Shown here: piece by piece, positions 1 through 8,988 of the stretch
How the letters are laid out: the number at the start of each line of letters is the position of its first letter
Numbering within the stretch: the first letter of the stretch is position 1
Assembly: GCA_963806955.1 (NCBI GenBank)
Contig: CAWDZG010000002.1
Span: forward strand, 1,612,001 to 1,676,000
Direction of reading: 5' to 3'
Origin: Gaiellasilicea sp963806955
Lineage (GTDB): Bacteria; Actinomycetota; Thermoleophilia; Gaiellales; Gaiellaceae
Length of the DNA: 64,000 bases
Translations under genes and position numbers: made by a program
The notes under the pieces: generated by a model
The model's database searches: none
What the model was told of the DNA's origin: nothing
The model's input: only the letters and a program-made list of their open reading frames with translations

Positions 1-258
1 GCTCGAGCCGCTCGACCGGCCGCTCCGAGCCGACGACCAGCTCCAGCTCGAGCTCGTCCCGCTCGAGCGCCGTCGCACGCTCGAGCGAAGCGTCGATGCG
101 GAGCTGCGGCGCGCGGGCGAGCACGAGGCCGAGCGCCGGCAGCAGCGCGAAGGGCGCTGCGACGACCGCGAGCTCGGGCCGGCGGAGCGCGAGGGCGGCG
201 AAGAGGAAGAGCGCTGCGAGCGCCGCGTACGCCGTCACCCGGGGCGACGCCGCCGGTG

Positions 259-262
<4 letters not shown>
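1..262 (-). CDS. DUF58 domain protein, N-terminal part (truncated by window edge)
   Basis: Only the first 87 codons lie in the window; the gene runs off the left edge. It starts with ATG at 262, overlapping the MoxR stop by 4 nt (ATGA). A short N-terminus is followed by two hydrophobic segments separated by an RRPE turn (about residues 10-25 and 30-50), then a soluble part rich in Glu/Leu and Arg. This topology, and the position directly downstream of a MoxR ATPase, is typical of DUF58 proteins, which carry two N-terminal membrane helices and a vWA-like cytoplasmic domain. The DUF58 motif itself is outside the window, so the assignment rests on context and topology. Confidence 0.6.
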
Positions 263-1229
<967 letters not shown>

Positions 1230-1230
<1 letters not shown>

Positions 1231-1745
1231 CAGAGCGCCTCCAGGGTCGTGACGGCGTGGCGCAGCGACGCCAGGTCGAGACCGGCCGCAAAGCGCTCGC
1301 GCGGCGGCTCGCGGTCGGGACGGACGAGCTCCCACACCTCGCCGCCGAGCGCACGTCGCGCCGCCTCCGGGTTCGCGTCCAGCTCGATCCCGCGCCGGGC
1401 GGCCAGCAGCTCTGCCGCGACGTGGCGCAGGTGCGGCCGCAGCCGGAAGTGGAGGTCGAACGCCGTCGTCAGGCCGAGCGCCACTTCGCGCTCCATCCGC
1501 TCGAGCTCGGGGATCCGGCGGGTCGGGCGCGGCCCGGCCCGCAAGGCGATGTCGAACGGCGACCTCCGGCGAGGCGGCAGCACGGCCCGCACTGCCGCGT
1601 GCAGGCGGCCGAGCCCGACGGCGGCGAGGACGAGGACCCAGATGTGGATCGCGAGGCTCGTCCGGCCGGGTGCCGTGATCAGCACGACTGCGAGCACGAG
1701 CGTGAGGAAGAGCGGGAGTGTGGCCAGACGGAGCGCGCGGCGCAT
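1230..1745 (-). CDS. small membrane protein of the MoxR/DUF58 operon
   Basis: A 171-aa protein I do not recognise. Two hydrophobic helices (about residues 5-24 and 30-50) are followed by a charged, Arg/Glu-rich cytoplasmic part with helical character (RIPELERMEREVAL, LRPHLRHVAAELLA). It sits between the DUF4129 gene, whose stop abuts its ATG without a gap, and moxR, whose ATG overlaps its stop by 1 nt. The position suggests an accessory subunit of the DUF4129-MoxR-DUF58 system. No catalytic motif is visible. Confidence 0.75.
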
Positions 1746-2684
1746 CTAGGTCGCCGCCCGCTCGCGCTGGGCCGCACGCAGCGCCTGGCGCTCCTGCTCG
1801 GCGAGCGCCTCGGCGAGCAGCAGGTCGTCTCGGACGCGCTCGAGCGCCGAGATCGCCTCGTCCTTCATCGCAGTCCCCACGGCATGCTGCGAGAACTTAG
1901 CCCTTTCGAACAGATCGGTCAGCCGCGCCGCGGCGTCCGGACTGACCGAGAGCCCGTCCAGCATGCGGCCCAGGTACTCGAGCGGCGCCTCGGCCGGCCG
2001 CCGCGGCAGCCGGTGCGCTGCGAGCACCCGCTCGAGCCGCGCGTACGCCGCGATCACGGCGCGGCGCGGATCCGGCTCGGCGCGGAGGTCGTCGAGCGAG
2101 TCGTTCAGCGCTGCGGCGAGGTCACGCGCGAGGGGGCTCTTCGCGCCGAGGTCGCCGCGCGCGCGCTTGCGGGCGCGGCCGGCGTACCACCAGGCTCCGA
2201 GCGCCAGCAGGATCAGCCCGGCGGTCACGAGCGCCGGCGCCCACGCGAAGCCCGGCTCGTAGGCGACCGCGTCCGGGCTCGTCGTCGGGACGAGCGGGCC
2301 GCCGCGGCCGACCTGATCCGGCACGTCCGGCGGCGTGATCGGGTTCTGACCGAAGATCCGGCGTGCGATCAGGGAGCCGATCCCGAAGAGGACGAGCATG
2401 CTGAGCATCGTCTCGAGCGGGCGCCTCCGCTTCACGTCGGCGCCTCCGATGGCTTCGAGGTGGCGGCGCAGCACGAGCGAGTAGAGGAGCAGGATCGCGG
2501 CCGCGGCGATCATGAGCAGGTAGAGCATGAAGAGCACGTCGACGAGCGCCTGGGTCGGGCCGCGCCCGGTGCCGCCTTCGCCCGCGGCCACGGGGCCGCG
2601 CGACGCGATCGCGACCACCACGATCGCCGCGAGCACGCCGAGCGTGGTCAGCAGGGCGGTGCGGCCGCGCGAGCTAGTGTCCAT
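1746..2684 (-). CDS. DUF4129 domain membrane protein
   Basis: A 312-aa membrane protein and the first gene of the operon. It has an N-terminal helix (about 10-28), a second near 50-68, one near 88-105 and one near 150-168, then a cytoplasmic C-terminal domain. The segment AVIAAYARLERVLAAHRLPRRPAEAPLEYL is the typical DUF4129 signature. DUF4129 proteins commonly accompany MoxR and DUF58 proteins or transglutaminase-like proteins; the complex is thought to act at the membrane, but its function is unsettled. The ATG is only 5 bp from the divergent folP GTG. Confidence 0.82.
   Translation of the reverse strand: MDTSSRGRTALLTTLGVLAAIVVVAIASRGPVAAGEGGTGRGPTQALVDVLFMLYLLMIAAAAILLLYSLVLRRHLEAIGGADVKRRRPLETMLSMLVLFGIGSLIARRIFGQNPITPPDVPDQVGRGGPLVPTTSPDAVAYEPGFAWAPALVTAGLILLALGAWWYAGRARKRARGDLGAKSPLARDLAAALNDSLDDLRAEPDPRRAVIAAYARLERVLAAHRLPRRPAEAPLEYLGRMLDGLSVSPDAAARLTDLFERAKFSQHAVGTAMKDEAISALERVRDDLLLAEALAEQERQALRAAQRERAAT
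2675..2680 (+). promoter_or_regulatory. -10 box for folP (candidate leaderless promoter)
   Basis: TAGTGT ends 9 nt before the folP GTG at 2690, with no Shine-Dalgarno in between. The box lies inside the first codons of the divergent DUF4129 gene. Confidence 0.4.
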
Positions 2685-2689
2685 GCAGG

Positions 2690-3503
2690 GTGAGACGTCC
2701 AGCGCTGGAGGAACGTTTGCGGCGGCCCGCGGTGATGGGGATCGTCAACGTGACACCCGATAGTTTCGCCGACGGCGGCAAGCACCTCGATCCCGAGGCG
2801 GCGGCGGCCGCGGCGCGGGAGATGATCGCCCAGGGCGCGGCGCTCGTCGACGTGGGCGGCGAGTCGACGAGGCCGGGAGCCGAGGGCGTGTCGCTCGACG
2901 ACGAGCTGCGCCGCGTCCTGCCCGTGCTCGAGCGGCTCGACGGCGTCCCGTTCTCGATCGACACGGCGAAGGCCGAGGTGGCGCGTCGTGCGCTCGCGCT
3001 CGGTGCCGAGCTCGTCAACGACGTCACGGCCCTGCGCGGCGACCCCGAGCTCGCGGGCGTGGTCGCCGAGGCTGGCGGGTACGTCTGCCTGATGCACATG
3101 CAGGGCGAGCCGCGCACGATGCAGTCCGACCCCCGCTACGAGGACGTCGTCTCCGAGGTCGCCGCCTTCCTCGAGCAGCGGCTCGCGTTCGCGGTGAGCG
3201 CCGGGATCCCCGAGGAGCGCGTCTGCCTCGACCCCGGGATCGGCTTCGGCAAGACCGCCGGCGCAGAACTTCGAGCTGATCCGGCGGCTCGACGTGCTCG
3301 TCGCGCTCGGGCGGCCGGTGCTCGTGGGCCTCTCGCGCAAGAGCTCGCTCGGAAAGCTGTTCGACCCCGACGCGCGCACGGGCAGCCTTGCAGCATCGCT
3401 CGGCGCCGCGGTCGCCGCGTACGAGCGCGGCGCCTCGATCTTCCGCGTCCACGACGTCCGCGAGCACGTCGAGGCGCTCGCCGCGGCGCAGGCGGTCGCG
3501 TGA
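2690..3503 (+). CDS. folP: dihydropteroate synthase, one-base frameshift
   Basis: Condenses 6-hydroxymethyl-dihydropterin pyrophosphate with p-aminobenzoate in folate synthesis. Motifs: MGIVNVTPDSF (about 16-26), GGESTRPG, FSIDT, LVNDV, CLMHMQG, DPGIGFGKT (about 181), then in another frame QNFELIRRL, GLSRKSSLGKL and C-terminal RVHDV. The frame change lies at 3260-3263, after the codons for KTAG: one surplus base. Removing it restores a continuous protein of about 270 aa ending at TGA 3503. Both halves are fully conserved, so a sequencing error is more likely than decay. The stop overlaps the folB start (GTGA). Confidence 0.88.
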
Positions 3504-3844
3504 TCGTCGAGCTGCACGGGCTGGAGCTGCACGGCCGCCACGGCGCGCTCGACTGGGAGCGCGAGCAGGGCCAGCTCTTCCTCTTCGACGTCGAGCTCGA
3601 GGTGGGGGAGGCAGGGAGCTCCGACCGGCTCGAGGACGCGGTCGACTACCGCGACGTCGTCGCCTGCGTCCGCGACGTCTCGGACGGGCGCGCCTACAAC
3701 TTGCTCGAGGCGCTCGCCACGGCGCTCGCCGACGAGCTGCTCGCGCGCTTCCCCGTCGAGCGCGCATCGGTGCGGGTACGCAAGCCGCAGGTCGTGCTCG
3801 ACCTCCCGGTCGAGCACGCCGCCGTCCGCGCCACGCGCCCGTGA
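3500..3844 (+). CDS. folB: dihydroneopterin aldolase
   Basis: A 114-aa protein, normal for the family, that converts dihydroneopterin to 6-hydroxymethyl-dihydropterin. Motifs: LHGRHGALDWER near the N-terminus, then LEDAVDYRDV and NLLEALATALADELL, matching the FolB substrate-binding and Glu/Lys catalytic regions (V-x-V-x-KP near the C-terminus is VRVRKPQ). GTG start at 3500, coupled to folP by a 4-nt GTGA overlap and to folK by another at 3841. Confidence 0.92.
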   Translation: MIVELHGLELHGRHGALDWEREQGQLFLFDVELEVGEAGSSDRLEDAVDYRDVVACVRDVSDGRAYNLLEALATALADELLARFPVERASVRVRKPQVVLDLPVEHAAVRATRP

Positions 3845-4281
3845 CGCGCGCCTACGTCGGGCTCGGCTCGAACCTCGGTGACCGCGAGGAGACGATCCGG
3901 GCGGCGCTCGCCGCGCTGCCGGGCGTCGTCGCCGTGTCGGAGCTGCGTGAGACCGATCCCGTCGGCGTCGTCGACCAACCCGCCTTCCTGAACGGCGCCG
4001 CCGCCCTCGAGACGCGCCTGTCGCCGCGCGAGCTGCTCGACACGCTGCTGGCGGTAGAGCAGCAGCTCGGTCGCGAGCGCCGCGAGCGCTGGGGCCCGCG
4101 CACGATCGACCTCGACCTGCTCCTCTACGGCGCGGAGACCGTGAGCGAGCCGGGGCTGACCGTGCCCCACCCGCGCCTGCACGAGCGGCGTTTCGCGCTC
4201 GAGCCGCTCGTCGAGCTCGACCCGGAGCTCGCGATCCCTGGCCGCGGCAAGGTGAAAGACCTGCTCGCGGAGCTAGACTGA
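3841..4281 (+). CDS. folK: 2-amino-4-hydroxy-6-hydroxymethyldihydropteridine pyrophosphokinase
   Basis: A 146-aa HPPK that transfers pyrophosphate from ATP to hydroxymethyl-dihydropterin, supplying the FolP substrate. It shows the N-terminal AYVGLGSNLGDRE, the central family signature FLNGAAALET, and the catalytic loop RWGPRTIDLDLLLYG with both metal-binding Asp residues, then VPHPRLHERRFALEPL. GTG start at 3841 overlaps the folB stop. With folP and folB it forms a compact three-gene folate operon. Confidence 0.94.
   Translation: MTRAYVGLGSNLGDREETIRAALAALPGVVAVSELRETDPVGVVDQPAFLNGAAALETRLSPRELLDTLLAVEQQLGRERRERWGPRTIDLDLLLYGAETVSEPGLTVPHPRLHERRFALEPLVELDPELAIPGRGKVKDLLAELD
4274..4279 (+). 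promoter_or_regulatory. -10 box for the DUF2469 gene (candidate leaderless promoter)
   Basis: TAGACT lies within the last codons of folK, 6 nt before GTG 4286, with no ribosome-binding sequence between. It could give an internal transcript for DUF2469 and coaX. Confidence 0.45.
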
Positions 4282-4285
4282 GCGC

Positions 4286-4654
4286 GTGAGCCATCTCGAC
4301 GATCTCGACGAGTTCGAGGCGGAGCTCGAGCTCGCGCTCAAGCGCGAGTACACCGCGGTCTTCGGGCTCTTCCGCTACTGCATCCTCACCGCCGACGCGA
4401 CCTATCTCTGCAACAAGCTCGATCTTCAGGCGACGCCGCAGGCGAGCTACCCGTTCTTCCACGTGAAGATGGAGGACGTCTGGGTCTGGGACAAGAACCG
4501 GCCGACCCGGATCATCCCGCGCGCCGAGGTCTACACCTCGAGCGACGTCACGGTCGAGGAGCTGCGCGGCGAGAACGACGATCCGAAGCTGACCGCGGAG
4601 ACGCTGGCCGAGCGCCTCGGCGAGCGCCTGCACACGGACGACGAAACGCCCTAG
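4286..4654 (+). CDS. DUF2469 family protein
   Basis: A 122-aa soluble, acidic protein. The pattern E-x-E-x-ELALKREYTAVFGLFRY, then VWVWDKNRPTRII and VTVEELRGE, matches the actinobacterial DUF2469 family as I remember it (REY..VVGLF, WVWD..RP, VNVEEL). Function unknown. GTG start 4286, 4 nt after folK, with its own TAGACT box. It sits between folate and CoA genes; whether this reflects shared function is unclear. Confidence 0.75.
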   Translation: MSHLDDLDEFEAELELALKREYTAVFGLFRYCILTADATYLCNKLDLQATPQASYPFFHVKMEDVWVWDKNRPTRIIPRAEVYTSSDVTVEELRGENDDPKLTAETLAERLGERLHTDDETP

Positions 4655-4661
4655 GGGCGAC

Positions 4662-5411
4662 ATGCTGCTCGCGGTCGACGTCGGCAACACGCAGACGGTG
4701 CTCGGCCTGTTCGAGGGCGAGCGACTCGCCGACAGCTTTCGCCTCGCGACCGACCGCTCGCGCACGGGCGACGAGCTCGGGGTCACGCTCGGCTCGCTCT
4801 TCGAGCTCGAGGACGTCGACGGGATCTGCCTCTCGACGACCGTGCCCGCGCTGCAGCGCGAGTGGGAGCGCGTCTCCGAGCGCTGGGCGCAGGCGCCGCT
4901 CCTGACCGTCGGCCCGGGCGTGAAGACCGGGATCCCCGTCCGCTACGACGATCCCCGCGAGGTCGGGCCCGATCGGATCGTCAACGCCGTCGCCGCGAAG
5001 GAGCGCTACGGCGCGCCCTGCATCGTCGTCGACTTCGGCACGTCGACGAACTTCGACATCGTCTCACCGGAGGGGGAGTACGTCGGCGGCGTGCTCGCGC
5101 CCGGGATCGAGATCTCGATGGACGCGCTCTTCGCCCGGGCCGCGCGGCTCGTGAAGGTCGACTTCACCGCGCCGGCGACGGTGATCGGCAAGACGACGGT
5201 GGGCGGGCTGCAGTCCGGGCTCGTCTACGGCTTTGCGGGCCAGGTGGACGGGATCGTCGCCCGGATCCGGGAGGAGCTTGGCGTCGACGCGCAGACGGTC
5301 GCGACCGGCGGCCTCGCCGAGCTGATCGCCCCGCATGCGGTCACGCTCGACCGCATCGACCCCCATCTGACGCTCGAGGGCCTCCGGATCGTCTGGGATC
5401 GGAACGCCTGA
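4662..5411 (+). CDS. coaX: type III pantothenate kinase
   Basis: A 249-aa ASKHA-fold kinase that phosphorylates pantothenate in the first step of CoA synthesis. Motifs: N-terminal phosphate loop DVGNTQTVLGLF, the central GPDRIVNAVAAKERYG, and IVVDFGTSTNFD followed by GGVLAPGIEIS, all diagnostic for CoaX. ATG at 4662, 7 nt after the preceding stop. Length and domain order are normal. Confidence 0.96.
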   Translation: MLLAVDVGNTQTVLGLFEGERLADSFRLATDRSRTGDELGVTLGSLFELEDVDGICLSTTVPALQREWERVSERWAQAPLLTVGPGVKTGIPVRYDDPREVGPDRIVNAVAAKERYGAPCIVVDFGTSTNFDIVSPEGEYVGGVLAPGIEISMDALFARAARLVKVDFTAPATVIGKTTVGGLQSGLVYGFAGQVDGIVARIREELGVDAQTVATGGLAELIAPHAVTLDRIDPHLTLEGLRIVWDRNA

Positions 5412-5439
5412 GTTTCAGATTCGCGGCGTTGTGGGACAA

Positions 5440-5453
5440 ACCCTGGACAGGGT
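5440..5453. repeat. short inverted repeat upstream of the DUF4383 gene
   Basis: ACCCT-GGAC-AGGGT, a perfect 5-bp inverted repeat between the coaX stop and the DUF4383 start. It could be a weak operator or hairpin; no promoter hexamers with correct spacing are clear next to it. Confidence 0.3.
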
Positions 5454-5474
5454 CACCTAGTCAATGGAGGTCGC

Positions 5475-5900
5475 ATGCACAACCGCACGCTCGCCCAGAA
5501 GCTCGCGCTCATGTTCGGCGCGGTCTTCCTCCTCGTCGGCATCCTCGGCTTCGTGCCGGGCATCACGACGAACCTCTATGGAGGGCTCGACTTCGCCGGC
5601 GACGGCAGCACTGCCGAGCTGCTCGGCATCTTCCAGGTCAGCGTCCTGCACAACATCGTCCACCTGCTGTTCGCCGTCGGCATCCTGATGGCGGCCACGC
5701 ACGCCGGGGCGGTCAAGTTCCTGCTCTTCGGCGGGCTCGCCTACGCGGCCGTGTTCCTGCTCGGCGTGATCGGCGCGGGCGACTGGATCCCCGTCAACTC
5801 GGCCGACAACGTGCTGCACGTCGTGCTGACAGGCGCGCTGCTCGGCTCCTGGGCTGCGGTCCGCAAGGAAGCGGTGCCGCGCCCGCACGTCGCGACCTAG
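5475..5900 (+). CDS. DUF4383 membrane protein
   Basis: A 141-aa protein with four hydrophobic helices. The sequence LLGIFQVSVLHNIVHLLFAVGIL followed by NSADNVLHVVL carries the NxxHN-type His/Asn pattern of DUF4383, a family common in actinobacteria and cyanobacteria, function unknown. ATG 5475 follows a strong Shine-Dalgarno (GGAGG). Its TAG stop and the stop of the convergent dus share the quartet CTAG at 5897-5900. Confidence 0.85.
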   Translation: MHNRTLAQKLALMFGAVFLLVGILGFVPGITTNLYGGLDFAGDGSTAELLGIFQVSVLHNIVHLLFAVGILMAATHAGAVKFLLFGGLAYAAVFLLGVIGAGDWIPVNSADNVLHVVLTGALLGSWAAVRKEAVPRPHVAT

Positions 5901-6956
5901 CCGCCGCCGTAGATCGAGATCGGCAGGTCGAGGAGGACGTCGTCACCCGTCGGGAGCTCTGCCTCGAGCCGTTCGAGCAGGGGCAGGGCTCCCGGCGCGG
6001 CGGCGAGCAGCCGGCGCTCGACCTCCGCCGTCGAGTCCAGCACGACGAGCTCCTGCTTGAAGGGGCGCGGGAAGCGGCCGCGCCCGAGATACCAGCCGTA
6101 GAACTTCTTCAGGAAGCCGGAGGCGCGCCGCTCGCCGAGCTCGCGCACCGTCTCGCGGACGAACAGGATCAGCTCCGCGACGACCTCTTCGCGGCTCGGC
6201 TCGCCGTCGTCGCCGTCGACGATCGCGCGCAGCGCCCACGGGTTCCCCTGCGCGCCCCGTGCCGACCATCACCGCCTCGGCCCCGGTGGTGGCGAGCACC
6301 GTCTGCGCCTTCGCGCGCGAGGTGACGTCGCCGGAGGCGATCACGGGCACGTCGACGAGCGAGACGAGCTCGGCGGTCAGGGCGTGGTCGGCGGTGCCGG
6401 TGTACATCTGCTGCGCGGAGCGGGGATGGAGCGTGAGCGTCGCCGCCCCGACCTCGACGAGCTGCGGGCCGATCTCGAGACAGGTGCGGGCGCCGTCGCG
6501 CAGGCCGCGGCGCATCTTCACGCTCACCGGCACGTCGACGGCATTCGCGACCGCCTCGACGATCGCGGTCGCGCGCGGTGCGTCGTCGAGCAGCGTGGCG
6601 CCCGCGCCGGTCTTCGTCACCTTGCGCACCGGGCAGCCGAAGTTGATGTCGACGAGATCCGCTCCCGCGGCTTCGACCATCCGCGCGGCCTCGGCCATCG
6701 CGCGCGGCTCGGAGCCGAAGATCTGGATCGCGAGCGGGTGCTCGTCGGAGGCGACGCGGAGGTAGCCGAGCGTCTTCTCGTTGCGGTGCTCGATCCCCGC
6801 GCAGCTGACCATCTCGGAGCAGACGAGGCCGGCGCCGAAACGCCGTCCCTGGCGTCGGAACGCCTGCACGCTGACCCCGGCCATCGGGGCCAGGACGAGC
6901 CGCGTCGGGATCTCGACGTCCCGGATGCTCCAGCTTTCGCGGAGGTCGATCCTCAT
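5897..6956 (-). CDS. dus: tRNA-dihydrouridine synthase, one-base frameshift
   Basis: FMN-dependent reduction of uridine in tRNA D-loops. Motifs: LAPMAGVSVQAFR, AIQIFG, DINFGCPVRKVTKTGAGA with catalytic Cys at about 108, VSVKMRRG, LHPR and IASGDV. The frame breaks at the C run 6255-6258: removing one base restores G-x-GAQGNPWALRAI, the family consensus, and joins the C-terminal part (RRASGFLKKFYGWYL..FPRPFKQEL). The corrected protein is about 352 aa. ATG 6956 has TACCAT 9 nt upstream and no Shine-Dalgarno. Likely an assembly or sequencing indel. Confidence 0.88.
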
Positions 6957-6965
6957 GGTGCGACG

Positions 6966-6971
6966 ATGGTA
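6966..6971 (-). promoter_or_regulatory. dus: -10 box for dus (candidate leaderless promoter)
   Basis: TACCAT on the minus strand ends 9 nt before ATG 6956. No Shine-Dalgarno is present. Confidence 0.35.
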
Positions 6972-6981
6972 CTCGCAGGTA

Positions 6982-7011
6982 TTGACCGCGCCGGCGACTC
7001 GCCGCTACTAT
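6982..7011 (+). promoter_or_regulatory. sigma-70-type promoter of greA
   Basis: TTGACC (6982-6987) and TACTAT (7006-7011) with an 18-bp spacer, the best vegetative promoter match in this part of the window. It is followed by a leader of about 40 nt with GGAGG before greA, so this gene, unlike many neighbours, is leadered. Confidence 0.7.
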
Positions 7012-7059
7012 TCCGGCCCGCGTCGGCGGTTTCGTCGGCTTTTTGTCTAGGGAGGAACG

Positions 7060-7533
7060 TTGAAGGAAGTCATTCTCACGCCGGAGGGCTACGAGAAGCT
7101 GAAGCTGGAGATCGAGCTGCTCTCGAACGACCGCCGCCGCGAGGTCGCGGACCGCATCCGCGTCGCGCGCGAGTTCGGAGACATCTCCGAGAACGCCGAG
7201 TACGACGACGCGAAGAACGAGCAGGCGATGCTCGAGCACAAGATCGCGCAGCTCGAGGAGCGGCTCGTGAACGCGCGCGTGATCCAGAAGCGCGACGTCG
7301 ACCTGAGCGTCGTCTCGATCGGGGCCAAGGTGCGCCTGCGCGACGTCGACGCGAAGGAGACGGTCGAGTACGTGATCGTCGGCTCGGCCGAGGCCAACCC
7401 GGCGGAGTCGAAGCTCTCGAACGAGTCGCCGGTCGGCAAGGCGATCATCGGCAAGAAGAAGGGCGAGACCGTCGAGGTCAGCGCCCCACGAGGATCGCTG
7501 AAGTACAAGATCCTCGACATCAAAGCCGCGTAG
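7060..7533 (+). CDS. greA: transcription elongation factor GreA
   Basis: A 157-aa factor that rescues backtracked RNA polymerase by stimulating transcript cleavage. The N-terminal coiled coil includes the catalytic acidic tip EFGDISENAEYDDAKNEQ (about 40-57); the C-terminal FKBP-like domain ends SPVGKAIIGKKKGETVEV. The start is TTG 7060, set by GGAGG 4 nt upstream. Monocistronic: own promoter at 6982-7011 and a GC-rich hairpin after the stop. Confidence 0.96.
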   Translation: MKEVILTPEGYEKLKLEIELLSNDRRREVADRIRVAREFGDISENAEYDDAKNEQAMLEHKIAQLEERLVNARVIQKRDVDLSVVSIGAKVRLRDVDAKETVEYVIVGSAEANPAESKLSNESPVGKAIIGKKKGETVEVSAPRGSLKYKILDIKAA

Positions 7534-7543
7534 CGCGCACCCG

Positions 7544-7561
7544 CCGGCGGGCTCCCGCCGG
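7544..7561 (+). terminator. GC-rich hairpin after greA
   Basis: CCGGCGGG-CT-CCCGCCGG, a perfect 8-bp inverted repeat starting 11 nt after the greA stop. No U-tract follows, as is common in GC-rich actinobacteria. Confidence 0.5.
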
Positions 7562-7629
7562 GCGGCTGCGACCGGCGCGCGGGAGCACGCGACGCACGGT
7601 TCCGAGGGTCGAACTAGACGTCGTGGCGC

Positions 7630-8985
7630 ATGAGCGGAAACCTGCCGAAGAGGTTCCCGGACCGGGACGAGATCGCCGCGGTCCGGGCCGTCGCCGACGG
7701 CCTGGAGGCCGGCGCCACGGACGACGCGGCCACGTTCCGCCTCGCCGGCCGCGTGCTCGCGCGCCGCGAGATGGGGAAGATCACCTTCCTCGACCTCGTC
7801 GACCGCTCGGGGCGGATCCAGCTGCTCGCGGGCAAGGTCGACGTCGATCTCGGCGACATCGTCGGTGTCGGCGGCCATCCGGCCAAGTCGCGCCGGGGCG
7901 AGCCGTCGCTGCAGGTGGTCGACTTCGAGCTGCTGGCGAAGAACCGCGCGCCGCTGCCGGACACCTTCCATGGGCTCACGGACGTCGAGCAGCGCTACCG
8001 CAAGCGGTACCTCGACCTGCTGATGAACGAGGAGACCCGAGCGGACTTCCTGCTCCGCAGCCGCGTGGTCGCCGCGATCCGGCGGCACCTCGACGCCGAC
8101 GGCTTCGTCGAGGTGGAGACCCCGGTGCTGCAGCCCCGCTACGGCGGCGCGTTCGCGGAGCCGTTCGTGACGCACTGGAACTACCTCGAGCAGGACTTCT
8201 ATCTCCGGATCGCGACCGAGCTCTACCTCAAGCGGCTGATCGTCGGCGGGCTCGAGCGCGTGTACGAGCTCGGCAAGGACTTCCGCAACGAGGGGATCTC
8301 GTACAAGCACGCCAACGAGTTCACGATGCTCGAGTGGTACGAGGCCTACGCCGACTACCGCGACACGATGGAGCGGATCGAGCGACTCGTCGAGGCGGTC
8401 GCGCTCGAGGTCGCGGGGCGGACGACGTTCGCGTTCCGCGGCCACGACCTCGAGCTGAAGGCGCCGTGGGCACGGGTTCGCTTCACCGACGCGCTCGCCG
8501 AGCACGGGCTCTGGCTGCGCGACGAGGGCGCGCTGCGGGCGGCGCTCGACGAACGCGGTGTCGACACGAAGGCCGACAAGGACTGGGCCCAGCTCGTCGA
8601 CCACGCGTTCAGCTACTACGTCGAGCCGACGCTGGTCCAGCCGACGATCGTGCACGACTACCCGATCGAGATCTCGCCGTTCGCGCGGTCGACGGACGAC
8701 GACGAGACGCTGACCGAGCGGTTCGAGTACTTCGCCGGCGGCATGGAGCTCGGCAACGCCTTCTCCGAGATCAACGACTCCGAGGAGCAGCAGGAGCGGT
8801 TTCGCCGGCAGTCGGAGCTCGTCGGCGGCGAGCAGGAGGATCCGGACTACGTCGAGGCGCTCTCGTACGGGATGCCGCCCACGGGCGGGCTCGGGCTCGG
8901 GATCGACCGGCTCTCGATGCTGCTGACCGGGCGCGAGTCGATCCGCGACGTGATCCTCTTCCCGTCGCTGAAGGATCGCCACTAG
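7630..8985 (+). CDS. lysS: lysyl-tRNA synthetase, class II
   Basis: Charges tRNA-Lys. The N-terminal OB-fold anticodon-binding domain (about 35-115) includes RREMGKITFLDLVDRSG; the class II catalytic core shows FVEVETPVLQP (motif 1), FRNEGISYKHANEFTMLEWYEAY (motif 2) and GLGLGIDRLSMLLTG (motif 3). At 451 aa it is somewhat shorter than the usual 490-510, lacking an N-terminal extension. ATG 7630 was chosen; TAGACG lies 9 nt upstream. The next gene follows 3 nt after the stop. Confidence 0.95.
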   Translation: MSGNLPKRFPDRDEIAAVRAVADGLEAGATDDAATFRLAGRVLARREMGKITFLDLVDRSGRIQLLAGKVDVDLGDIVGVGGHPAKSRRGEPSLQVVDFELLAKNRAPLPDTFHGLTDVEQRYRKRYLDLLMNEETRADFLLRSRVVAAIRRHLDADGFVEVETPVLQPRYGGAFAEPFVTHWNYLEQDFYLRIATELYLKRLIVGGLERVYELGKDFRNEGISYKHANEFTMLEWYEAYADYRDTMERIERLVEAVALEVAGRTTFAFRGHDLELKAPWARVRFTDALAEHGLWLRDEGALRAALDERGVDTKADKDWAQLVDHAFSYYVEPTLVQPTIVHDYPIEISPFARSTDDDETLTERFEYFAGGMELGNAFSEINDSEEQQERFRRQSELVGGEQEDPDYVEALSYGMPPTGGLGLGIDRLSMLLTGRESIRDVILFPSLKDRH

Positions 8986-8988
8986 CCG

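Noticed and set aside
2690..3844. Apparent 384-aa folP-folB fusion protein
   Set aside because: The extra base at 3260-3263 makes the folP N-terminus read through a nonsense Arg/Ala stretch and then by chance into the folB frame. The true folP C-terminus is in the neighbouring frame and folB has its own GTG.
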